This document shows positions 53,723-64,000 of a stretch of DNA of 64,000 bases, in pieces. The notes beneath the pieces are model-generated. The model worked only from the letters and a program-made list of their open reading frames with translations, made no database searches and had not been told where the DNA came from. The stretch spans positions 1 to 64,000 of the forward strand of contig CAMBRF010000014.1 in assembly GCA_945870225.1 (NCBI GenBank), written 5' to 3'. The position numbers were made by a program, and so were the translations under genes. How positions within the stretch are numbered: position 1 is the first letter of the stretch; every line of letters begins with the position of its first letter. Origin of the DNA: PVC group bacterium (GTDB lineage: Bacteria > Verrucomicrobiota > Kiritimatiellia > CAIKKV01 > CAITUY01).

Positions 53723-55375
53723 ATGGCCAAAAGAAACGGACCGACACGACATATTTTCGTCACGGGCGGCGTGGTATCGTCACTGGGGAAGGGGTTGACG
53801 GCCGCCTCGCTCGCGTTTCTGCTCAAGCGCCGCGGCTATCGCGTGAAGATGCAGAAACTGGATCCCTACCTGAACGTGGATCCCGGAACGATGTCGCCGT
53901 ATCAGCACGGTGAAGTGTATGTGACCGTGGATGGCGCCGAGACCGATCTGGATCTGGGCCATTATGAACGCTTTACGGATGAGCCTTGCAACCGGAACAG
54001 CAATTACACCTCGGGCAGTATCTATCGCGCGGTGATTTCCCGTGAGCGTGAAGGCGGTTACCTGGGTAAGACGGTGCAGGTCATCCCGCACATCACGGAT
54101 GAGATCAAGGCCGCGATCCGCTCGCTGGACGGTGATGATGTGGATATCGCCATCACCGAGATCGGCGGGACGGTGGGGGATATCGAGTCCCAGCCTTTCC
54201 TTGAGGCGATCCGCCAGTACCGCCATGAGATCGGCCGGCAGAACGGGTTGTACATCCACCTCACCCTCGTACCGTTCATCAAGGCGGCGGGCGAACTCAA
54301 GACCAAACCCTCCCAGCAGTCGGTGGGTATTCTGCGCAGCATCGGCATCTTCCCGGATATCCTCGTGTGCCGCTGCGAACATCCGATGGCCGAGGAACAC
54401 AAGGCCAAGCTGGCTCTTTTTTGCGATGTCGATCGCAACAAGGTGATCGAGGAAAAGGACGTCGAGCACTCGATCTACGAGGTGCCGGTGGAACTGGCGC
54501 GGCAGGATGTGGACGTCTTCATCCTGGAACTGCTCAACCTGCACGTCAACGCCCTGAACATGGATGACTGGAAAACGATGGTCAACACGCTGCTGCACCC
54601 GCAGAATGGCACAGTGGAGATCGCGGTCGTCGGCAAGTACATCAGTCTCAAGGATGCCTACAAGAGCATCTACGAGGCCCTGACGCACGGGGGCATTGCC
54701 AACAGCGCCCACGTGAAGGTGCGCATGGTGGAGTCGGAGGAGATCGAAAAAACGGGCGCCGAGAGCCTCCTGAAGGGCGCGTCGGCCATTCTGGTCCCGG
54801 GCGGATTCGGGGACCGGGGGATCGAGGGCAAGATCCAGGCCATCGGTTACGCCCGCACCCATCGCATTCCCTTTTTCGGTATTTGCCTGGGGATGCAATG
54901 CGCCACGATTGAATTCGCCCGCAATGTCTGCGGCCTGGGCGACGCCAATAGTACCGAGTTCAATGCGGCGACCGGGGCCCCGGTCATCGACATGATGGTG
55001 GAGCAGAAGAAGGTGACGGATAAGGGCGGCACCATGCGGTTGGGCGCCTATCCCTGCACGGTCACGGCGGGAACCCGCGCGCAGCAGGCGTACGGGAAGG
55101 CGGACATCATGGAGCGCCACCGCCACCGGTACGAGTTCAACAACCGGTACCGCGAGCAGATGGCCAAACAGGGGCTGGTTTTCTCAGGCGTATGCCCCGG
55201 GCGCGATCTGGTCGAAATTGTGGAGTTGAAGGACCATCCGTGGTTCCTGGCCTGCCAATTTCATCCGGAGTTTCAGTCCACCCCGTTGCAGGCCCACCCG
55301 TTGTTCCGCGAGTTTGTTGCCGCCGCTCTCAAGTGCCGTGGTAAAGGCGAAAAAAGAGAAGTGAAAAAAGGGTAG
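53723..55375 (+). CDS. pyrG: CTP synthase
   Basis: Makes CTP from UTP with glutamine as amine donor; 550 residues. The synthetase domain begins [20 protein letters not shown] and has [23 protein letters not shown]. The class I glutaminase domain carries the nucleophile in [18 protein letters not shown] and the His-Glu pair in [22 protein letters not shown] lies ahead of the ATG. It follows purF by 31 bp and precedes carB by 34 bp. Confidence 0.98.
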   Translation: MAKRNGPTRHIFVTGGVVSSLGKGLTAASLAFLLKRRGYRVKMQKLDPYLNVDPGTMSPYQHGEVYVTVDGAETDLDLGHYERFTDEPCNRNSNYTSGSIYRAVISREREGGYLGKTVQVIPHITDEIKAAIRSLDGDDVDIAITEIGGTVGDIESQPFLEAIRQYRHEIGRQNGLYIHLTLVPFIKAAGELKTKPSQQSVGILRSIGIFPDILVCRCEHPMAEEHKAKLALFCDVDRNKVIEEKDVEHSIYEVPVELARQDVDVFILELLNLHVNALNMDDWKTMVNTLLHPQNGTVEIAVVGKYISLKDAYKSIYEALTHGGIANSAHVKVRMVESEEIEKTGAESLLKGASAILVPGGFGDRGIEGKIQAIGYARTHRIPFFGICLGMQCATIEFARNVCGLGDANSTEFNAATGAPVIDMMVEQKKVTDKGGTMRLGAYPCTVTAGTRAQQAYGKADIMERHRHRYEFNNRYREQMAKQGLVFSGVCPGRDLVEIVELKDHPWFLACQFHPEFQSTPLQAHPLFREFVAAALKCRGKGEKREVKKG

Positions 55376-55409
55376 AGCGGCTTCCCGAAATCAGTTATGG
55401 TACGCGCCC

Positions 55410-58712
<3,303 letters not shown>

Positions 58713-58758
58713 AGCCGACTATCCATCATCGAATGGACGAATGGGAGAGGGGTATAGG

Positions 58759-59358
58759 ATGCTGTTTTTCAGTCTGTGGATAAAGCTGTTCTTCGTCCTG
58801 ACCCCGTTCTTTGCGCTCACGATGTTTCTCTCCCTGACCGAGGGTTACGAGGAGTCCCGCCGACGGAAGCTGGCCCTTAACGTTTCCGTCACCGTGGCCG
58901 CCGTTTGCCTGCTGCTGTTTTTTGCCGGCCGGCAGATGTTTGCCTTGTTCGGCATCACCCTGGACTCCTTTCGTATCGGTGCCGGTGTGCTTCTGATGCT
59001 GTCAGGGATCGCGCTCGTTCATGGCAAGACCACAACATCCAACCCGGCGGCCGATGGGGATGTTACGGTTGTGCCCATGGCCATACCGATCATTGTCGGT
59101 CCCGCCACCACGGGGACACTTCTCGTTATGGGCGCGGAGATGACCGCGCTGTCAGAAAAAGTCTCAGGCTGTCTGGCCCTTCTGGCTGCCGTGGCCTGTA
59201 TCGCCGCCGTTCTGCTTGCGGGGTCCCTCATCCAGCGCTGTCTCGGAGGCCGGGGCATTTCAATCCTGAGTAAGCTGACAGGATTGATCCTGGCGGCATT
59301 GGCCGCTCAGATGATCATGATGGGAATTCAAAGTTTTCTCGGCATTGTTTCACGATAA
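58759..59358 (+). CDS. MarC family integral membrane protein
   Basis: A 199-residue protein with six hydrophobic segments (LWIKLFFVLTPFFALTMFLSL, LALNVSVTVAAVCLLLFFAG, FRIGAGVLLMLSGIALV, TVVPMAIPIIVGPATTGTLLV, CLALLAAVACIAAVLLAG, ILSKLTGLILAALAAQMIMMG). The IGAGVLLMLSGI and PIIVGPATTGTLLVM motifs mark the MarC/UPF0056 family, whose transport substrate is unknown. The ATG at 58759 follows GGAGAGGGG and is preferred to the track start at 58741. It overlaps no gene; the next starts 16 bases after its stop. Confidence 0.88.
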   Translation: MLFFSLWIKLFFVLTPFFALTMFLSLTEGYEESRRRKLALNVSVTVAAVCLLLFFAGRQMFALFGITLDSFRIGAGVLLMLSGIALVHGKTTTSNPAADGDVTVVPMAIPIIVGPATTGTLLVMGAEMTALSEKVSGCLALLAAVACIAAVLLAGSLIQRCLGGRGISILSKLTGLILAALAAQMIMMGIQSFLGIVSR

Positions 59359-59374
59359 TGAGGCGAGGGTTGAT

Positions 59375-60637
59375 ATGAAGGCATCCGACCGATTACACCT
59401 GAGGCGTCTTGCCGTTACCTACACGGAATATGCCCTTGGCGACGTCATGGCACGACGCCGGGAGAAATGGAGACTGCACAACAGTTTGCGGCAACGGACG
59501 TTTCCGTTTCACATTGAAGACAATGGCTCCTATCTCCGGGATCTGAGCCCGAACCTGGTGTGCGAAGATCCGGTGCCGCGTCAACTTGAGGCGCGGCTTC
59601 TCAAGGCCATCGTCAGCTACGAGCGCGTCAATGATGACCGGATCATTCCTGATCGTTTCGTCGTCGACTGGGTAACCCGGATCACGCCTTACTGCGAGGA
59701 ACTCCAGTTTGCCCATGCAGACGATGGCCATGGCGCGCATTTTGGATATGAAACCAATAAGCCCATCAAGGATATTGATGGCGACTTCTCGAAGCTGAAG
59801 CAACGAACCCTGACGTTGGATCGGCCGTTGACTCAGGAACATGCTGAACTGGCTGAACTGGTTTTTCAGGGACTGATGCCGGTGGAGGTTGGGCGGTACA
59901 GCTCGTTTTACTCTGATGGCATCGCCAACAAGGCTGTGCACTTGATGGGGATGCAGGACCTCTACCTCCACATGGCCATGACCCCTGAAGCCGTCCATCG
60001 GCTTCTGACCTTCCTTGCCGAGGACAACATCCAACTTGGACGGTGGGAGGAAGAGCAGGGACTGCTCACGCTCAACAACGATGGCTGTCAGGGCTACTGT
60101 TCGGGCAGTTCGCAATTCACGGATGAGTTACCGGGCCGCGAAATCCGTCCGGGGGAGCCTGTCCTTTCCACAGACCGGTACGGGTATCTTGAAGCGCAGG
60201 AAGCGGCCGGGCTGTCTCCGGACATGTTCGCCGAGTTTCTCATGCCTCATTTCCGAAAGATCGCAAAGCGGTTCAAGATGATGAAATTCGGCTGCTGTGA
60301 GCCGGTTCACGGCTTCATGCCCCACCTTCATGAGCTGAATGGACTGCGCAAAGTCAGTGTCACGCCCTGGTGCGATCTGGAGAAACTCGCCGGCATCTGC
60401 CGGAAAGATGTCATCTGGTGCAGAAAGCCCGTCCCGTTAAAACTCTGTGGCTCGGCGTTTGACCCGGATGATTTTACGGCGCACCTTAAGGAAACGCTGG
60501 ACGTGGGCGCCGGGTATTTCATTGAGTTTGTTTTCCGTGATACAAACCGGTTGACCGGTGAAATGGAAGGTAGGGTTGCGGAGGCCTGCAAGATCGTGCG
60601 GGACCTTACCGGGCATCCTGAGGGGGCTAAGCCGTAG
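59375..60637 (+). CDS. URO-D-family (corrinoid methyltransferase-like) protein 3
   Basis: A 420-residue protein; the ATG at 59375 follows GAGGCGAGGG and replaces the track start at 59345, which overlaps marC. C-terminal blocks SPDMFAEFLMPHFRKIAKRF, FGCCEPVHGFMPHLHEL and VSVTPWCDLEKLAGICR mark the URO-D-like methyltransferase fold. The N-terminal half is longer than in the other two family members and less conserved, and the cysteines in GCCEPVHG and PWCD may bind metal. It is not linked to sugar genes here. It is convergent with tetR, with a short CTTCG/CGAAG hairpin in the 39-bp gap. Confidence 0.78.
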   Translation: MKASDRLHLRRLAVTYTEYALGDVMARRREKWRLHNSLRQRTFPFHIEDNGSYLRDLSPNLVCEDPVPRQLEARLLKAIVSYERVNDDRIIPDRFVVDWVTRITPYCEELQFAHADDGHGAHFGYETNKPIKDIDGDFSKLKQRTLTLDRPLTQEHAELAELVFQGLMPVEVGRYSSFYSDGIANKAVHLMGMQDLYLHMAMTPEAVHRLLTFLAEDNIQLGRWEEEQGLLTLNNDGCQGYCSGSSQFTDELPGREIRPGEPVLSTDRYGYLEAQEAAGLSPDMFAEFLMPHFRKIAKRFKMMKFGCCEPVHGFMPHLHELNGLRKVSVTPWCDLEKLAGICRKDVIWCRKPVPLKLCGSAFDPDDFTAHLKETLDVGAGYFIEFVFRDTNRLTGEMEGRVAEACKIVRDLTGHPEGAKP

Positions 60638-60676
60638 CCTCTTCGAAAAGTCGACGAAGCTGGCGGAGTTACGCCA

Positions 60677-61354
60677 TCAAGGCGGGCAGGAACCGGGTGA
60701 TGGCTGGCGCGACTTGTGGGGCCTTGAATACGACAGGTAAGCTTCCAGCATGGTGGCCAGTTCATTAATGAATCTTTCCCGGGACATGAGTTGTTCATCG
60801 GGATGAGCCGCGAACCGATGGGTCAGACTCTCTACGGTTTGCACGACCAGTGAACCGGCCTGCTCGAGTTGGGTATGCCGGACCTCCGGATACAGGCGCA
60901 GAAGGCCCGCCACCGTTTTGGCTGCAGTCTGCTCGGCCTCAAGCACAGCCTTGTGCACACGTTCGGGTAATGGCGTTTCCTCGATCAGGATGTGTTGCAG
61001 CCTGGGTCGGCCGGAGTGCATCTCCAGCATTCCTGTCACGTAGTCGTGGAGGGCCGCGCGCAGTCCATGCCGTTCCGCAACCATGTGACCCACCCATTCG
61101 TGAAGGCGGCGGTCGGTGTCGATGATGTGCCGCTCAAGGAGCGCCACGGCGATCGCCTCCTTGCTGGGGAAATACTGGTAGAGGGTTCCAATCGATACTC
61201 CCGCCCGGTCGGCGATACGGTTGGTGGTGCCCGCCGCATACCCGTGCGTTTCGAAAACCTGAGCAGCGGCAGCGAGAATCTCATCCACGGTGGCTTTTGA
61301 TCGCCTTTGAACAGGCGGTTTTATTGGCTCAAGGCGCTGTTTGCGTGCCGTCAT
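60677..61354 (-). CDS. TetR family transcriptional regulator
   Basis: A 225-residue regulator. The N-terminal helix-turn-helix is typical (ATVDEILAAAAQVFETHGYA, TTNRIADRAGVSIGTLYQYF with PSKEAIAVAL), and the C-terminal ligand/dimer domain is alpha-helical and divergent. It is divergent from the P-type ATPase gene, with a palindromic site at 61418-61438 between them, so it probably represses that gene and perhaps itself. The inducer could be a metal ion or another compound; nothing in the C-terminal domain tells which. Confidence 0.93.
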   Translation of the reverse strand: MTARKQRLEPIKPPVQRRSKATVDEILAAAAQVFETHGYAAGTTNRIADRAGVSIGTLYQYFPSKEAIAVALLERHIIDTDRRLHEWVGHMVAERHGLRAALHDYVTGMLEMHSGRPRLQHILIEETPLPERVHKAVLEAEQTAAKTVAGLLRLYPEVRHTQLEQAGSLVVQTVESLTHRFAAHPDEQLMSRERFINELATMLEAYLSYSRPHKSRQPSPGSCPP

Positions 61355-61417
61355 GGGTTCCTGTCTGAATGCGAGTAGACGTAACCTGAATGTTTACTCA
61401 TAATAGGTCATATTGTC

Positions 61418-61438
61418 AACCAGCCGATCCGGTTGGTT
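61418..61438 (+). promoter_or_regulatory. Candidate TetR operator
   Basis: AACCAGCCGATCCGGTTGGT followed by T is a 21-bp near-palindrome (eight of ten pairs match: AACCA-CCG and CGG-TGGTT). It lies 17 bp ahead of the ATPase ATG, between any promoter and the GGAGG ribosome-binding site, and within the 101-bp gap shared with tetR. Position and size fit a TetR dimer site. Confidence 0.6.
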
Positions 61439-61455
61439 ATTCCGGAGGATTACGC

Positions 61456-64000
61456 ATGAACGGGTTAATGGAAAACGCAAAAGAGACGAACACCGGGAAG
61501 TCGAGGACTTCGGGTGCCGTGCTGGATTTGGGGGGACTTCCCGGACTTGAGGAACACGAGGCTCAGGAACGGTTGCAGCAGGAGGGGCCGAACGAACTCC
61601 CGGCGCAGAAGAAGCGCAGCCTCTTGACCATCGGCTTCGAGGTCGCCCGTGAACCCATGTTCCTGATGCTCGTCGCCGCCGGAAGTCTGTATTTCCTCAT
61701 GGGAGAGCCGGCTGATGCCCTGATGCTGCTCGGTTTCGTCTTTGTGGTCATGGCCATTACCATCACCCAGGAACGGCGGACGGAACATGCCTTGGAGGCG
61801 TTGCGTGACCTCTCCAGCCCCCGGGCCCTCGTCATTCGGGGGGGGGAGCACCGGCGAATTGCCGGGCGTGATGTGGTGCGGGGTGATTTGGTGGTCCTGT
61901 CCGAAGGCGATCGCGTCCCGGCGGATGGACTTTTGCGCCGGGGGATCAACCTTTCGTCGGATGAATCGCTGTTGACGGGGGAATCCGTTCCCGTCCGAAA
62001 GCTGCCGTCCCGTGACGTCACTCTGCTCGATAAGCCGGGTGGCGATGATCTGCCTTCTGTTTTTTCGGGGACGTTGATCACCGCCGGGCAGGGGATTGCC
62101 GAGATTGTTGCCATAGGCCTGCGTTCAGAGCTCGGTAAAATCGGCAAGGCGTTGGAGCAAGTCGAGCCGGAGGCGACTTTCCTGCAGAAGGAAACCGGTC
62201 GACTGGTTCGCGTTTTCGCTTTGGTCGGGCTCGTGGCCTGTGCGCTCGTGGTGGTGGTATTTGCGCTTACCCGTGGTGGCGGGCTGGACGTCTGGAAGCA
62301 GGGGTTTCTCGCCGGCATTGCGATGGCCATGGCTACGCTCCCCGAGGAATTCCCGGTCGTGTTGACGGTCTTCCTGGCGCTGGGCGCCTGGCGGATTTCA
62401 CGCAGCAACGTGCTCACGCGTCGGATGCCGGCGGTCGAGATGCTTGGGGCGGCCACGGTCCTTTGTGTTGATAAGACGGGTACGCTCACCCAGAACCAGA
62501 TGACCCTGCGACAGCTTGCCTTGTCCGGTCGTGCCACGGATCTTTCGTCGCTCCAGGGTGCGATCCCCGAGGATCTGCATGGTCTCCTCGAGAATGCCAT
62601 TCTGGCGAGTAAGCGCGACCCCTTTGACCCGATGGAACGGGCCCTGCACGCGGCCGGTGACCGGCTGATCAAAGATACGGAGCACCTGCACCCGGGGTGG
62701 ACTCTGGTGCGCGAGTATCCATTGACCCCCGGTTTGCTGGCGGTGAGCCACGCCTGGGGCACTGGAAACGCTGACGAGGTGGTGGTGGCAGCTAAGGGTG
62801 CGCCCGAAGCCATCGCCGATCTATGCCATCTGGCGCCGCAGCAACTGGAGTCCCTGTCGCGTGATGTAGCCGTTTTGGCGTCCCAGGGACTTCGTGTCCT
62901 GGGTGTGGCTCGGGGTGTGACGCGCGAGGGTAGCCTGCCCGATGAGCATCACGACCTTGCGCTGGAACTGGTCGGATTGCTGGGTTTCGAGGATCCCTTG
63001 CGGACAACGGTTCCGTCCGCGGTTGCCGAGTGCCTGGCGGCCGGTGTACGTGTGGTCATGATTACGGGTGACTATCCGGCGACCGCCCAAAGCATTGCCC
63101 GTCAGGCGGGAATTGCGAACTGCGGGACGGTTATCACGGGGCCTGAACTCGAACGGATGTCGGACGAGGAACTGGCTCGCCGGATTGGGGATGTGCAGGT
63201 CTTCGCCCGCGTGGTTCCCGAGCAGAAATTGCGCATTGTGACCGCATTGAAGGCCAATAAGGAAGTTGTGGCCATGACGGGCGATGGTGTCAACGATGCC
63301 CCCGCGCTGAAGGCCGCTCATATCGGCATCGCCATGGGAGGGCGTGGAACGGACGTGGCCCGCGAGTCCGCGTCTCTCGTGCTGCTGGATGATGACTTTT
63401 CATCCATCGTCTCGGCCATTCGCCTTGGGCGCCGCATATTTGACAATATCAAGAAGGCCATCGCCTTTATTCTCGCCGTACACGTGCCCATCGCGGGTCT
63501 CTCGATGGTCCCGGTGTTTTTTGCCGGTTGGCCTCTTCTCCTCCTGCCGGTACACATCGTGTTCCTGGAATTGATCATTGATCCCGCCTGTACGCTTATT
63601 TTTGAGGCCGAGGAAGCAGAGGACAATGTGATGAAGCGTCCCCCCAGAAGCCCGGCAGAACGGCTTTTCTCGTTACAGACGATGGGCTTTGCGGTGCTGC
63701 AGGGCTTGAGTGTTCTGGTGGTTTGTCTGGGCGTTTTCCTGGTTGCACGCGGGGGTCATTCCGATGACTCCGCCCGTGCCCTGACGTTTACGACCTTGGT
63801 CGTGGCCTTTGTCGTCATCATTCTGGTCAACCGTTCATGGACACGATCAGCCTGGGCCATGCTGCGTGTTCCCAATGCCGCAATGCGTTGGGTGGTGGTG
63901 GGGGCATGCGTCCTTCTCGCCACCGTGCTTGTGGTCCCGTTTACGCAGCGACTGTTTCATTTTGCGCCGCTCCACCCGATGGATCTGATGCTCAGTATCG
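61456..64000 (+). CDS. Cation-transporting P-type ATPase, 3' partial
   Basis: Open to the window end (848 codons), so missing from the ORF track. Ion pump of the P2-like group. In order: N-terminal actuator region with LLTGESVPVRK, the M4 motif ATLPEEFPVVLTVFLALGAW, the phosphorylation site LCVDKTGTLTQNQM, the nucleotide domain, MITGDYPATAQS, and the hinge VAMTGDGVNDAPALKAA. C-terminal membrane helices follow (VPIAGLSMVPVFFAGW, LLLPVHIVFLELIIDPACT). The PEEFP variant of M4 differs from PEGLP of Ca2+ pumps, so the ion is uncertain. TCCGGAGGAT precedes the ATG. Control by the neighbouring TetR is likely. Confidence 0.93.
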   Translation, partial: MNGLMENAKETNTGKSRTSGAVLDLGGLPGLEEHEAQERLQQEGPNELPAQKKRSLLTIGFEVAREPMFLMLVAAGSLYFLMGEPADALMLLGFVFVVMAITITQERRTEHALEALRDLSSPRALVIRGGEHRRIAGRDVVRGDLVVLSEGDRVPADGLLRRGINLSSDESLLTGESVPVRKLPSRDVTLLDKPGGDDLPSVFSGTLITAGQGIAEIVAIGLRSELGKIGKALEQVEPEATFLQKETGRLVRVFALVGLVACALVVVVFALTRGGGLDVWKQGFLAGIAMAMATLPEEFPVVLTVFLALGAWRISRSNVLTRRMPAVEMLGAATVLCVDKTGTLTQNQMTLRQLALSGRATDLSSLQGAIPEDLHGLLENAILASKRDPFDPMERALHAAGDRLIKDTEHLHPGWTLVREYPLTPGLLAVSHAWGTGNADEVVVAAKGAPEAIADLCHLAPQQLESLSRDVAVLASQGLRVLGVARGVTREGSLPDEHHDLALELVGLLGFEDPLRTTVPSAVAECLAAGVRVVMITGDYPATAQSIARQAGIANCGTVITGPELERMSDEELARRIGDVQVFARVVPEQKLRIVTALKANKEVVAMTGDGVNDAPALKAAHIGIAMGGRGTDVARESASLVLLDDDFSSIVSAIRLGRRIFDNIKKAIAFILAVHVPIAGLSMVPVFFAGWPLLLLPVHIVFLELIIDPACTLIFEAEEAEDNVMKRPPRSPAERLFSLQTMGFAVLQGLSVLVVCLGVFLVARGGHSDDSARALTFTTLVVAFVVIILVNRSWTRSAWAMLRVPNAAMRWVVVGACVLLATVLVVPFTQRLFHFAPLHPMDLMLSI

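Noticed and set aside
61563-62813. 416-aa minus-strand ORF opposite the P-type ATPase
   Set aside because: Serine/arginine-rich antisense product; the plus strand encodes the complete DKTGTLT-type pump.

Overview
The window reads as a GC-rich bacterial chromosome segment, probably from an anaerobe of the PVC superphylum (Kiritimatiellota or Lentisphaerota-like). This placement is inference from gene content: type III glutamine synthetase, pyrophosphate-dependent phosphofructokinase, rubrerythrin, three URO-D-fold methyltransferase-like proteins, two DUF2961/GH172 proteins and NPCBM-GH36 enzymes together. No rRNA, tRNA, CRISPR array, transposase or phage gene was seen. Gene density is high and many neighbours overlap by a few bases.

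Layout. 1-2289: 3' part of a PAS-GAF-PAS hybrid histidine kinase, followed by a 21-bp tandem repeat that runs into a three-hairpin intergenic element. 2564-8384: ATP synthase genes atpB-atpE-atpF-atpH without the F1 genes, then a Tsp-type protease, dapF and exonuclease III. 8381-9799 (minus): OmpA-domain envelope protein. 9935-12308: acyltransferase, small conserved protein, alanine racemase. 12275-15942 (minus): TPR lipoprotein, cvpA, dnaG. 16248-21254: rubrerythrin, a PurF paralogue without the catalytic cysteine, a D-lyxose isomerase-like cupin, and on the minus strand a URO-D-family protein and PPi-PFK.

21594-40765 is a carbohydrate-catabolic island of eleven co-oriented enzyme-like genes plus one methyltransferase-like gene: beta-helix protein, GH29 fucosidase, a tandemly duplicated pair (unrecognised GH67-like TIM-barrel protein plus NPCBM-GH36), mutarotase-like protein, two GH172 proteins flanking an alpha/beta hydrolase, a URO-D-family protein and a third GH36. 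None shows a signal peptide and no transporter is present, so the products probably act in the cytoplasm on imported oligosaccharides or glycosides. The duplication carries its own copies of the three-hairpin element found after the kinase gene.

40813-58712 is a nitrogen/glutamine block. A minus-strand PPDK-like ATP-grasp protein with a degenerate KaiC-like head is divergent from glnA (GSIII), which is followed by a terminator, dyad operators, gltB-gltD, purF, pyrG and carB. Glutamine synthesis is thus next to glutamate synthase and three glutamine-dependent biosynthetic enzymes. The window ends with marC, a third URO-D-family gene, a tetR gene with a palindromic candidate operator, and the start of a P-type cation ATPase that runs off the edge.

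Most worth following up: the structured intergenic element with covarying stems and complementary CUUG/CAAG loops, the unrecognised TIM-barrel family inside the duplicated module, the cysteine-less PurF, the KaiC-like/PPDK fusion, and the association of URO-D-fold proteins with glycosidases.
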